This document shows positions 51,593 to 58,569 of a DNA stretch of 64,000 nt, piece after piece. The translations under genes were made by a program, and so were the position numbers. Within the stretch, counting starts at the first letter, position 1. Each line of letters opens with the position of its first letter. This DNA is from Cryobacterium sp. HLT2-28. Its GTDB lineage: Bacteria > Actinomycetota > Actinomycetes > Actinomycetales > Microbacteriaceae. The DNA lies in the NCBI RefSeq assembly GCF_004402495.1, contig NZ_SOFH01000005.1:1-64000 (forward strand), in the 5' to 3' direction. The notes beneath the pieces are model-generated. The model saw nothing but the letters and a program-made list of their open reading frames with translations. It was not told the origin of the DNA and searched no databases.

Positions 51593-52125
51593 TACTTCTT
51601 CGTGTCCATGGTCTTCGCGCCCGAGTACGTCTCGTTGGCGCCGGAGTAGTCCTTGGCCGCCGCGGCAAACCCATGGGTGGAACCGTCCGAGAGTGTCAGG
51701 ATGACTGTGATCTCGTCGCCGGCTTTGATCGGTCCCGTCAGCGCCATCAGCATGATGTGATTGCCGCCGGGAGCGAGTTCGAGGGTACCGCCGGCCGGCA
51801 CGACGAATCCGTCCTCCTTCCTCTGCATGACCATGTCCCCCGTGTCGTTGGGGACGGTCTCGTGCAACTCGAGCATGCTCGCCGCCGGGGACTCGGCCGA
51901 TACGACGGTCACGTCCTCCGTGCCCGAGTTTTCGAGGATACCGAAGCCGGCGGACATCCCGGTATCTGCGGCCTTCACCCAGGCATCCGTGACGCTCAGC
52001 GTGTCTGAGGCCGCCGTCGGTGTCGGGGTCGCCGGGCCCGCGCCGGTGCCGGCACAGCCGGTGAGGGCGAGGATCAGGACGACGGCGCAGATGGCGAGCC
52101 GACCGGTGATTGTGCTGGTCTTCAT
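51592..52125 (-). CDS. PCuAC-family copper chaperone lipoprotein
   Basis: 177-residue lipoprotein (lipobox L-T-G-C) with the copper-binding signature H-x(n)-M-x(n)-H-x-M: L-E-L-H-E-T, M-V-M-Q-R-K and N-H-I-M-L-M. It carries Cu(I) in the envelope, for example to oxidase assembly. AAGGAGA precedes ATG 52125. It lies between CopC and DyP genes in one operon. Confidence 0.93.
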   Translation of the reverse strand: MKTSTITGRLAICAVVLILALTGCAGTGAGPATPTPTAASDTLSVTDAWVKAADTGMSAGFGILENSGTEDVTVVSAESPAASMLELHETVPNDTGDMVMQRKEDGFVVPAGGTLELAPGGNHIMLMALTGPIKAGDEITVILTLSDGSTHGFAAAAKDYSGANETYSGAKTMDTKK

Positions 52126-52198
52126 GGGGAGGTCTCCTTGGTGGCGCGATGGTGTTGGTGTCGGTTCGGCGGTCCCGCGGTGCGGGGCCGGAGGAGAT

Positions 52199-52780
52199 TC
52201 AGGGTTGGCGGCGGCCCATTCGCCTCCGAACAAGGAACGAGACGAGCGCGAAGAGCGCGATTCCGGTCGAGGCGCCGATGATCCCGACGACGACGGTGGG
52301 GATTCCGCCGTCGACAACGGTGTCCCCGGCCGAGTCGACCACGGCCGGTTTCGCGGTCGCGGTCGTCGGCACGGTGGAGTCCGTCGGCGCGAGCGCTCCG
52401 ACCGAGAAGGCGAAGGCCCCGGAAACGGGATGCCCGTCCGCAGAGACGACCCGCCAGCGCACCTGGTAGGCACCGTCAGGGGCTCCATGCTTGAGCGTCT
52501 GGGTGGCCTCGATCCCCTCGAGCCGCACCTTCCCGTCGGTCCAGTCGGTGCCGTGGCCGTCGACGACGAGGACGACTGCACCGATGCTCAGCACGTCCTC
52601 GGTGAAACGCAGGGTCACCTCCGTCGGCGCGGCCGTGACCTGCTGCCCGTCAGCGGGAGTCGTCGACAGGATCTGGTCGTGGGCACTCGCGGTCACCGCG
52701 GAGTTCACGACGAGGAAGAGTGTGAGGGCGACGGTCGCGAGGGCACCGCCTGCCCAGCGGGATCGTGTGGGGTCGGACAT
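52199..52780 (-). CDS. CopC/YcnJ-type copper-binding protein with C-terminal anchor
   Basis: 193 residues. After the signal peptide (ending A-S-A) the mature protein begins with His, as in CopC copper sites (H-D-Q-I-L-S-T-T-P-A-D-G). The domain has V-D-G-H-G-T and S-A-D-G-H-P-V-S-G positions of the family and then a single transmembrane helix (V-V-V-G-I-I-G-A-S-T-G-I-A-L-F-A-L-V-S) with basic tail. It binds Cu(II) outside the membrane. It starts the gene trio after the membrane gene at 52940. Confidence 0.92.
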   Translation of the reverse strand: MSDPTRSRWAGGALATVALTLFLVVNSAVTASAHDQILSTTPADGQQVTAAPTEVTLRFTEDVLSIGAVVLVVDGHGTDWTDGKVRLEGIEATQTLKHGAPDGAYQVRWRVVSADGHPVSGAFAFSVGALAPTDSTVPTTATAKPAVVDSAGDTVVDGGIPTVVVGIIGASTGIALFALVSFLVRRRMGRRQP

Positions 52781-52939
52781 GGTGAGCCTCCGGGGTCAGC
52801 GGCGCGAGCAGGCTCGCAACCGGTCATGCGGGTTCGGAGCACCGATTGCGCGGGCCGGCCCGCCGGTTCGACGGGAGGGACGGCTGCGGCGTTGCCGACT
52901 GTCGCGGCGGCGCAGGGTGCGGGGTGATCCGAAAAGAGG

Positions 52940-53575
52940 TCAGAAGGCGATGCGTGTCGCCGGAGGGCCACGGCGGGTGAGGCTTGACCGCAAGAGGTCG
53001 AACGGAGTCGGCACGAAGTCATCGGCCGCGACGACGGGGGCCCACGCGGCGCGTACGGCTACGGGCACGAGGTCGCCGCCCCAGTGGAGCACCACAGCGA
53101 GGCCCGATGCTGCGAGATCGACGAGGAACCAGAAGGCCTTCTCGCCCCGGTGAAGGGCGAGGATCGTCAACACCGCGGCGGCGCCGTGGGCGGCCCACAT
53201 CCACGCGTCGACACCCACGGCCCCTGCGGTGGACATGGCCATGGAGTCGACCGCGGCCACGGCACCGGGTGTCATCGTCACGGGAGGGTGGTGGCCCGAC
53301 CCGGCCATGACGAGCGACGTTGCGCCGCCGGACCCAAGGCCGAACAGCAGATGGAAGACGATCTGGCTGAATGCCACGGAGAACGTCGACCGCAGCACGG
53401 AGAGGGTCTTCCCCGCCAACGCGACGCAGGCCATGCCGGAGAACGCCAGGGCGAGCACCAGGCTCATCAGCCCCGGCGCCGCGCCACCGGCCACGAGGTG
53501 GGAGAAGGCCGCCACGAACACGGCGAAAGACGCCGTGAGCCAGCCCCGGACGAACCTCCCCCACCGTGACGACAT
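52940..53575 (-). CDS. membrane protein heading the copper operon
   Basis: 211 residues with about five transmembrane helices and a His/Met-bearing loop (G-S-G-H-H-P-P-V-T-M-T-P-G, D-S-M-A-M-S). No family is recognised. The metal-ligand-like loop and the neighbours CopC, PCuAC and DyP suggest copper handling. ATG 53575 follows GGGAGATCAG. An inverted repeat lies just upstream. Confidence 0.65.
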   Translation of the reverse strand: MSSRWGRFVRGWLTASFAVFVAAFSHLVAGGAAPGLMSLVLALAFSGMACVALAGKTLSVLRSTFSVAFSQIVFHLLFGLGSGGATSLVMAGSGHHPPVTMTPGAVAAVDSMAMSTAGAVGVDAWMWAAHGAAAVLTILALHRGEKAFWFLVDLAASGLAVVLHWGGDLVPVAVRAAWAPVVAADDFVPTPFDLLRSSLTRRGPPATRIAF

Positions 53576-53597
53576 CTGATCTCCCGAACGATGAATC

Positions 53598-53613
53598 TTC
53601 TCCGATTGGAGAA
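53598..53613. promoter_or_regulatory. inverted repeat TTCTCC-GATT-GGAGAA
   Basis: A perfect 6-bp inverted repeat with a 4-base centre, 22 bases upstream of the copper-operon membrane gene. Candidate operator for that operon; the regulator is unknown and it does not match the CstR-type sites. Confidence 0.5.
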
Positions 53614-53654
53614 TGTCCTGCTCCGACAACCCTAGCGAGTCGAGCTTCCGGAGG

Positions 53655-54164
53655 CTATCTGCCGGAGGAGTTCGGGAAGAGCGGCCGACAAGTTGTGCAG
53701 ACTTCACCGTCGGCACCCGCCATCTCGGAACGATCCCGGCCGGCCACGGCGCGGTATTCGCTCGCGAGCCGCTCGAGCAGCGCCCAGACAAGCAAGGCGA
53801 TCGCGGCGACCGCCACGACCGGCCGAACGAATTCGGCCAGCAGCGGCACCGTGGTGCGCAGGTCGGTCGAGAGATAGATCGAGATCATACCGAGCACGGG
53901 CCAGCGCAGATCGCACATCGTCGCCGCCGCGCCGATCGGGGCGTCGAAATACCCGGCGACGATGAGGCCGACCAGGCCCGACCCCGCGGCGACGACAAGG
54001 TAGCCCCACCACGAACCGGGGAACGTGACCGATCCACCGGCGAATCCCACGGTGCCCGAGGCGACCACCAGCGCACCGACCACCAGGGCGGAGACGCCGC
54101 CCGCGATCATCCGCCGCCTGGCGGGCCAGGTTCGCAGTTCTGTGAACGCGCCGGCAATGTTCAT
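53655..54164 (-). CDS. membrane protein, second gene of the CPVC pair
   Basis: 169 residues, about four helices (I-A-G-G-V-S-A-L-V-V-G-A-L-V-V-A, G-Y-L-V-V-A-A-G-S-G-L-V-G, G-M-I-S-I-Y-L-S, V-A-V-A-A-I-A-L-L-V). Near residue 90 is A-T-M-C-D-L-R, and the C-terminus carries V-C-T-T-C-R-P, a C-x2-C pair. ATG 54164 overlaps the stop of the gene at 54161 (ATGA). Function unknown; position in the sulfur island suggests a membrane redox or transport role. Confidence 0.65.
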   Translation of the reverse strand: MNIAGAFTELRTWPARRRMIAGGVSALVVGALVVASGTVGFAGGSVTFPGSWWGYLVVAAGSGLVGLIVAGYFDAPIGAAATMCDLRWPVLGMISIYLSTDLRTTVPLLAEFVRPVVAVAAIALLVWALLERLASEYRAVAGRDRSEMAGADGEVCTTCRPLFPNSSGR

Positions 54165-54718
54165 GCGCTCACTGACTCCCGGTCCGGCTCGGCCGCGGCG
54201 AGGCCGCAGGAACTCTCCCGGGTGAGGCGCGCGTGCAACGCCCAACCGAGCAGGACGATGGATGCCCCGGCGAGGTACGGCTGCACCGGCTCGAAGAATT
54301 GCAGCGCCCCGCTTGCCCCGAGGGCCAGGAGCACGATCTTGTTGCAGACGGGGCACCCGACCGCGAAGAAGGTGATCATCCAACCGGCCAGGCCGAGGCG
54401 CCCCTCCGAACGACTGGGCGTCGCCCCGTCCGGGTAGGCGACGTAGGTGGCAGACACGAGCCCGGCGAGGATCGCGCTCACGGCGAGCACCGGCCAGGAC
54501 CAGGCCGTCGGGGCAACCTCGCGGGCGAAGAACGGCGTATCGATGAGGTCGGTGGGAATCGCGATCACCAGGTAGGTGCCGACCGCGGCGGCCAGGGCGA
54601 CCCACCAGCGGCGAGCCGGCCAGCGGCGAAGGGACCCGCCCGCGATCAGGAAGGAACCTGCCAGCCGTGACGCCGGCGACCGTCCCGGGTCGACGGCGGC
54701 GGTTCGTATACTCTGCAT
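54161..54718 (-). CDS. membrane protein with C-P-V-C motif
   Basis: 185-residue membrane protein, four to five helices. The motif V-G-C-P-V-C-N-K-I-V-L-L-A-L-G-A-S-G-A-L lies in a hydrophobic region, so a redox-active or metal-binding Cys pair sits at the membrane. ATG 54718 (GAGG 6 bases before) is used; ATG 54730 is an alternative. Its promoter region contains two CstR-type operators shared with the divergent regulator gene. The family is not recognised with certainty. Confidence 0.7.
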   Translation of the reverse strand: MQSIRTAAVDPGRSPASRLAGSFLIAGGSLRRWPARRWWVALAAAVGTYLVIAIPTDLIDTPFFAREVAPTAWSWPVLAVSAILAGLVSATYVAYPDGATPSRSEGRLGLAGWMITFFAVGCPVCNKIVLLALGASGALQFFEPVQPYLAGASIVLLGWALHARLTRESSCGLAAAEPDRESVSA

Positions 54719-54763
54719 CGCTGGCCTCATCACAGGGTGGAAGTGAATACCGGAAAAGAATCG

Positions 54764-54779
54764 ATACCCTAAGGGGTAT
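54764..54779. promoter_or_regulatory. CstR-type operator 1 (divergent promoter)
   Basis: ATACCCTAAGGGGTAT, a near-perfect 16-bp palindrome between the C-P-V-C membrane gene and the regulator gene. Confidence 0.85.
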
Positions 54780-54782
54780 TTT

Positions 54783-54798
54783 ATACCGTACGGGGTAT
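54783..54798. promoter_or_regulatory. CstR-type operator 2 (divergent promoter)
   Basis: ATACCGTACGGGGTAT, three bases after operator 1 with starts 19 bases apart, so two regulator tetramers could bind side by side. Expected to give autoregulation of the gene at 54868 and repression of the divergent membrane genes. Confidence 0.82.
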
Positions 54799-54867
54799 TC
54801 TGTTGAGGGTCAACCTCGACCGGGTACCCCTTCCGTCGACACCACATCACCAGCACAGGAGCACCGA

Positions 54868-55245
54868 ATGGGATCGTCACCAGACTCCGCGCCGCACCCT
54901 GCGGGCCCCTCGGCATCCCCCCGCGACCAGCCGACCGCTGCCGCCCCCGCACCGACGAAGCCCGACGACCTGCGCAAGACCGTCAACCGGCTCAAGCGCG
55001 CCCAGGGACAGTTGGCCGCGGTCATCGCCGCCGTCGAATCCGGAGCGGACTGCCGGGCCGTTGTCACCCAGCTCGCGGCGGTGTCCAGCGCAATCGGCCG
55101 CGCGGGCTTCACGATCATCTCCACCGCGATGAAGGAATGTCTCACCGACACCGGCACAGACACAGGCACGGGCACGGGCACGGATGGCGCCAGGAAGCCG
55201 CTCCGGGTCGAGGAGCTCGAGAAGTTGTTCCTGGCCCTCTCCTAG
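54868..55245 (+). CDS. cstR: CsoR-family persulfide sensor, CstR-like
   Basis: 125-residue DUF156/CsoR repressor. The core R-L-K-R-A-Q-G-Q-L-A-A-V-I is canonical. The two thiols are Cys62 (G-A-D-C-R) and Cys91 (M-K-E-C-L), spaced 29 residues, exactly as Cys31 and Cys60 in S. aureus CstR. The third copper ligand of CsoR, a His four residues before the second Cys, is Ala here (T-A-M-K-E-C). It should therefore sense persulfide or polysulfide, not Cu(I). The first about 30 residues are a Pro/Ser-rich extension. AGGAG precedes ATG 54868. Neighbours and operators fit a sulfide-stress regulon. Confidence 0.88.
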   Translation: MGSSPDSAPHPAGPSASPRDQPTAAAPAPTKPDDLRKTVNRLKRAQGQLAAVIAAVESGADCRAVVTQLAAVSSAIGRAGFTIISTAMKECLTDTGTDTGTGTGTDGARKPLRVEELEKLFLALS

Positions 55246-55267
55246 CCCAGCTGCGCAGGATGCACGG

Positions 55268-56032
55268 CTAGCCGATCAGCGCCTGCACGGCCACATAGAC
55301 GGCGACGCCGAGCACCAGGACAGCGAAGCCCCGCTTGAGGACCGTATCGGACAGGCCTCGACCGAGTCGGCCCGCCACCAGGGACGCGGCCATGGCAGAT
55401 GCGGCGAACGCGCCCGTGACGGCCCAGTCGATCTGGACGTCGCCAAGGTGGGCGGCGAATCCGGCGACGGAGTTGATGAGGATGATGACCAACGAGGTGC
55501 CGACCGTCACGCCCATCGGCAGGCCGAGGACCAACGTGAGCGCCGGCACGATGAGGAATCCCCCACCGACGCCGAGCAGTCCGGTCAGAAACCCGACAAC
55601 GGCACCCGTGGCCAGTGCTCTGGGCAGGCAACTGCGCCAGTGGACGCCTCCACCGGGAAGGGCGCAGGGCCCCCCGGCCGACCTGGTCGGCAGGAGCATC
55701 CTCACGCCGGCGATGACCATGATCACGGCGAATGCCCCGAGCAGCACCCGCTGGTCGAGCATCCGGTTCACCATCGTACCCAGGTAGGCGGTGGCCACAC
55801 CGGCCGCGCCGACGATGATGGCAAGACGCCAGTTCACGCCGCGCCGGAGCCGCGGGAGCACCGCTACGGCAGATGCCGCGCCCACCACGATCAGGGACGT
55901 CGGGATGGCCTCCGACAGCGGCAAGCCGACGCCATAGACGAGGGCGGGGACAGCGAGAATCGACCCACCCCCGCCGACCAGGCCCAGCAGCGCCCCGACG
56001 ATCAGGCCCAGGACGAGGGCAGTGACGATCAC
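55268..56032 (-). CDS. tauE: TauE/SafE sulfite/organosulfonate exporter
   Basis: 254-residue membrane protein, eight to nine helices, with the two family repeats (G-A-L-L-G-L-V-G-G-G-G-S-I-L-A-V-P-A-L and G-F-L-T-G-L-L-G-V-G-G-G-F-L-I-V-P-A-L). It exports sulfite or related anions. GTG 56032 overlaps the rhodanese stop (GTGA), so it is coupled. In S. aureus cst loci tauE removes sulfite made by persulfide dioxygenase, the likely role here. It converges with the regulator gene. Confidence 0.93.
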   Translation of the reverse strand: MIVTALVLGLIVGALLGLVGGGGSILAVPALVYGVGLPLSEAIPTSLIVVGAASAVAVLPRLRRGVNWRLAIIVGAAGVATAYLGTMVNRMLDQRVLLGAFAVIMVIAGVRMLLPTRSAGGPCALPGGGVHWRSCLPRALATGAVVGFLTGLLGVGGGFLIVPALTLVLGLPMGVTVGTSLVIILINSVAGFAAHLGDVQIDWAVTGAFAASAMAASLVAGRLGRGLSDTVLKRGFAVLVLGVAVYVAVQALIG

Positions 56033-56340
56033 GGAAGCTGGGGCAGAACCATTGGGAGGCCGACGGCCGCCCACTCGAGCATGCCTCCCGTCATCGTGTG
56101 CGCATCGAATCCTGCCTCTGCCAGGTGGTCCGCGGCGGCGGCGCTTCGACGCCCGCTCCGGCAGACGAGAATGACGGGCCGGGTCGATTCCAGAGCCGCG
56201 TGGCTGTCGGGGATGAGCCCCAGCGGGATGTGCCGAGCGCCGGGAATCATCCCGTCGACCAGTTCTTCGGCTTCCCGGACGTCGATGATCTGGGCGTCAG
56301 CAAGCCGGGTGGAAACCTGCTGGGGGGTGAGTTCCATCAT
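56029..56340 (-). CDS. single-domain rhodanese
   Basis: 103-residue rhodanese (thiosulfate/persulfide sulfurtransferase) with active-site loop V-C-R-S-G-R-R-S (catalytic Cys) and C-terminal G-G-M-L-E-W. Start ATG 56340 overlaps the upstream gene's stop (ATGA) and is followed by a second ATG. Cytoplasmic, moves sulfane sulfur within the operon. Confidence 0.92.
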   Translation of the reverse strand: MMELTPQQVSTRLADAQIIDVREAEELVDGMIPGARHIPLGLIPDSHAALESTRPVILVCRSGRRSAAAADHLAEAGFDAHTMTGGMLEWAAVGLPMVLPQLP

Positions 56341-56642
56341 GAATGCCTTTCTAATGAGGGGTCGGTGCGGTATCTCCACCACAGGACCCCGGTGAGCCAG
56401 GCCAGCGCAAAGACGCCGATCAGGACGCCGTCCGCGCTGTCGAACAATGCCATTCCGGCCGTGAAGACGACGGGGAGGACCATCGCGGCATACCAGGGCA
56501 GGTTCGGCGTGAGCACGCCAGCAGGCAGGACGAGGGCGAACAGTGCCCCCCAGCCGATCAGGTGGAGGGCACCCACGGCCGCACCCCTGCCGAGGAGGCT
56601 TCGCTTCTCGGCCGGGTGGAATGCCGTTCGGAGCACCGACAC
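56337..56642 (-). CDS. small membrane protein of the persulfide operon
   Basis: 101 residues, three predicted helices (A-A-V-G-A-L-H-L-I-G-W-G-A-L-F, Y-A-A-M-V-L-P-V-V-F-T-A, G-V-L-I-G-V-F-A-L-A-W-L). GTG 56642 starts four bases after the MBL-rhodanese stop. Family not recognised; in other sulfur loci a small membrane protein often sits beside rhodanese genes. Coupled on both sides. Confidence 0.6.
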   Translation of the reverse strand: MSVLRTAFHPAEKRSLLGRGAAVGALHLIGWGALFALVLPAGVLTPNLPWYAAMVLPVVFTAGMALFDSADGVLIGVFALAWLTGVLWWRYRTDPSLERHS

Positions 56643-56646
56643 GGTG

Positions 56647-58008
56647 CTAGACGGTTTGCTCGGCCATCGGCAGTCCGGCCGCTTCGGCATCGCCGAAGGA
56701 CGCGTCGACGTGCACGACGTCCCGGCCTGCGCGCTGCAGAAGGCTCGCGGCGACTCCGGCACGGTAACCGGACCCGCAGTGGACCCAGATCGTGCCGGCC
56801 GGGATGTCATCCATCCGGGAGAGGAGCTCGTGGAGGGGCACGTTCATCGCGCCGAGCAGGTGGGAGTCGCCGAATTCGTCGGTGCGTCGCGTGTCCAGCA
56901 GGACGTCGCCGGCGGCGCGGTCGCGCAGCAGTTCTGTCCAGCCCACGCGCGGGTACGAGGCGACCGGGGCGTCCGGGGCCAGGGCGTGCGGCTCGGTGCC
57001 GATGGCGGCGTCCGGCGAGTCGATGCCGATCCGGGACAGGTCACGGATCGCGTCCTCGACGTCGGCGTGCGCGCCGACGAGGGTGAGCTGCTCGTTCCAG
57101 GGCAGCACCCAGCCGAGGTAGGTGGTGAAGTTGGAACCGTTGCCGTATTCAAAGCTCACGGCACCCTGCAGGTGGTTGCTGGAGAATGCGACCCGGTTGC
57201 GCAGGTCGACGACCCATTCGCCGTCGGCCAGCCTCCGGGCCAGTTCGGCGGCATCCAGCGACTCGGGCACCTGGAGGTTCGCCGGGCCCGGACCCTGGGT
57301 GTTGGCCGGGGCCATGTGCGCATAGTACGACGGGTAGGCGGTGAGGTTGGCGATCAGGTCGGCGACGAAGTGCTCCTCGTCGGCGTCGGTCAGGGCGTGG
57401 TTGGCCGTGAGCTGCTCGCCGATGGTGGATGAGCCGGCTCCGGTGGCGGGGCCGCTGGAGCAGAACGAGCCGAAACCGTGCGTCGGGAACAGCGCGGCGT
57501 CGTGTTCGGCTTCGTGGACGAGCCTGCGCGCGGACGCGTACTGGTCGTGGGTGAGCCCGACCGTGTCCGTGGCGGCAACCAGGTCGGTGCGGCCGACAGA
57601 TCCGAACAGCAGGCTTCCCCCGGAGAACACGGCCTCGGTGGTGCCGTCGCTGACAATATACGAGACGTGGGTGTGCGTGTGCCCGGGGGTGGCGACGACG
57701 GTGACGCTGAGGTTGCCGACCTGGATGACCTGGCCGTCCGTGACCGGTTCCCGGTCGAATTTCACCGGGTCGGCGGCGTTGACCAGGTACTGTGCGCCGT
57801 GCGCCCTGGCGAGCTCGTAACCCCCGGTCACGTAGTCGTTGTGCAGGTGGGTCTCGGCGACGTGCGTGATCACGACCCCGGTCTCGCGGGCGACGGCGTC
57901 CACCCGGTCGGTATCACGCTGCGGGTCGATGACCAGCGCGACAGCGCCGTCATGCACCAGGTAGCTGCGGTCTCCCAATTGCGGGGTTTCGATAACGATG
58001 ACATCCAT
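56647..58008 (-). CDS. persulfide dioxygenase-rhodanese (CstB-like)
   Basis: 453 residues. N-terminal metallo-beta-lactamase domain with T-H-L-H-N-D-Y-V-T-G-G (iron ligands) and G-H-T-H-T-H is the ETHE1-type persulfide dioxygenase. A first rhodanese-like domain (V-V-D-L-R-N-R) lacks the Cys and a second one (I-W-V-H-C-G-S-G-Y-R-A) has the catalytic Cys. This matches CstB, which converts persulfide to thiosulfate or sulfite. ATG 58008 follows GGAGGAC. The promoter holds a perfect CstR operator. It heads the operon with membrane protein, rhodanese and TauE. Confidence 0.93.
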   Translation of the reverse strand: MDVIVIETPQLGDRSYLVHDGAVALVIDPQRDTDRVDAVARETGVVITHVAETHLHNDYVTGGYELARAHGAQYLVNAADPVKFDREPVTDGQVIQVGNLSVTVVATPGHTHTHVSYIVSDGTTEAVFSGGSLLFGSVGRTDLVAATDTVGLTHDQYASARRLVHEAEHDAALFPTHGFGSFCSSGPATGAGSSTIGEQLTANHALTDADEEHFVADLIANLTAYPSYYAHMAPANTQGPGPANLQVPESLDAAELARRLADGEWVVDLRNRVAFSSNHLQGAVSFEYGNGSNFTTYLGWVLPWNEQLTLVGAHADVEDAIRDLSRIGIDSPDAAIGTEPHALAPDAPVASYPRVGWTELLRDRAAGDVLLDTRRTDEFGDSHLLGAMNVPLHELLSRMDDIPAGTIWVHCGSGYRAGVAASLLQRAGRDVVHVDASFGDAEAAGLPMAEQTV

Positions 58009-58058
58009 GGTTCGAAGTCCTCCAGGTCTCAATGCGGATCGGTCCTACCGTTCACAAC

Positions 58059-58074
58059 ATACCCCCGGGGGTAT
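58059..58074. promoter_or_regulatory. CstR-type operator before the CstB-like gene
   Basis: ATACCCCCGGGGGTAT, perfect 16-bp palindrome, 50 bases upstream of the CstB-like ATG. Confidence 0.88.
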
Positions 58075-58126
58075 CAAATGGCAAGTCGGACACCCCCACC
58101 CCGCCCTCGTACTCACTCCGGCAGCA

Positions 58127-58142
58127 ATACCCCACCGAGTAT
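58127..58142. promoter_or_regulatory. degenerate CstR-type operator
   Basis: ATACCCCACCGAGTAT keeps one half-site intact and has mismatches in the other. It lies 8 bases before the site at 58151, so it may be a low-affinity second site for the thioredoxin promoter. Confidence 0.55.
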
Positions 58143-58150
58143 TTGCCATA

Positions 58151-58166
58151 ATACCCCATAGGGTAT
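58151..58166. promoter_or_regulatory. CstR-type operator over the thioredoxin -10
   Basis: ATACCCCATAGGGTAT, one mismatch from palindromic. Its right end overlaps TATATT (58164-58169), the probable -10 of the thioredoxin gene, whose ATG is 8 bases further on. Binding would block the promoter directly. Confidence 0.82.
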
Positions 58167-58177
58167 ATTGTGGTCTC

Positions 58178-58546
58178 ATGGCTACCATTGACATCACCGA
58201 AAAGACGTTCGACGAGACCATCACCGACAACAGCATCGTGCTCGTGGATTTCTGGGCCGGCTGGTGCGGCCCGTGCCGCATGTTCGCGCCGACCTTCACT
58301 GCCGCGTCGGTGAAACACCCGGAAATCGTGTTCGCCAAGGTCGACACCGAGGCCGAACAGGGTCTGGCCGCCGCGGCCGGCATCCGTTCCATTCCGACCC
58401 TGATGGCGTTCCGCGACAAGGTCCTCGTGTTCTCCCAGCCCGGAGCGCTCAACGCCGCCTCCCTGGACGAGGTGATCGCCGGAGTCCAGAATCTGGACAT
58501 GGCGGCCGTACACGCCAGCGTCGCCGCCCAGCAAGCCTCCGCCTGA
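58178..58546 (+). CDS. trxA: thioredoxin
   Basis: 122-residue thioredoxin with W-C-G-P-C active site and I-P-T-L cis-Pro loop. V-L-V-D-F-W-A-G precedes it. ATG 58178 is 8 bases from a -10 and has no RBS, so the message is probably leaderless. The overlapping CstR operator suggests it reduces protein or small-molecule persulfides released during sulfide stress, and not the housekeeping role. Confidence 0.95.
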   Translation: MATIDITEKTFDETITDNSIVLVDFWAGWCGPCRMFAPTFTAASVKHPEIVFAKVDTEAEQGLAAAAGIRSIPTLMAFRDKVLVFSQPGALNAASLDEVIAGVQNLDMAAVHASVAAQQASA

Positions 58547-58569
58547 CGCGTCGGCCGCCACGCAGTATC

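Noticed and set aside
50366-53575. EfeUOB iron-uptake operon
   Set aside because: Only the EfeB-like peroxidase is present; CopC and PCuAC point to copper.
54868-55245. Copper regulator CsoR
   Set aside because: The His of the Cys-His-Cys copper site is missing and the neighbours are sulfur genes, so a CstR-type call fits better.
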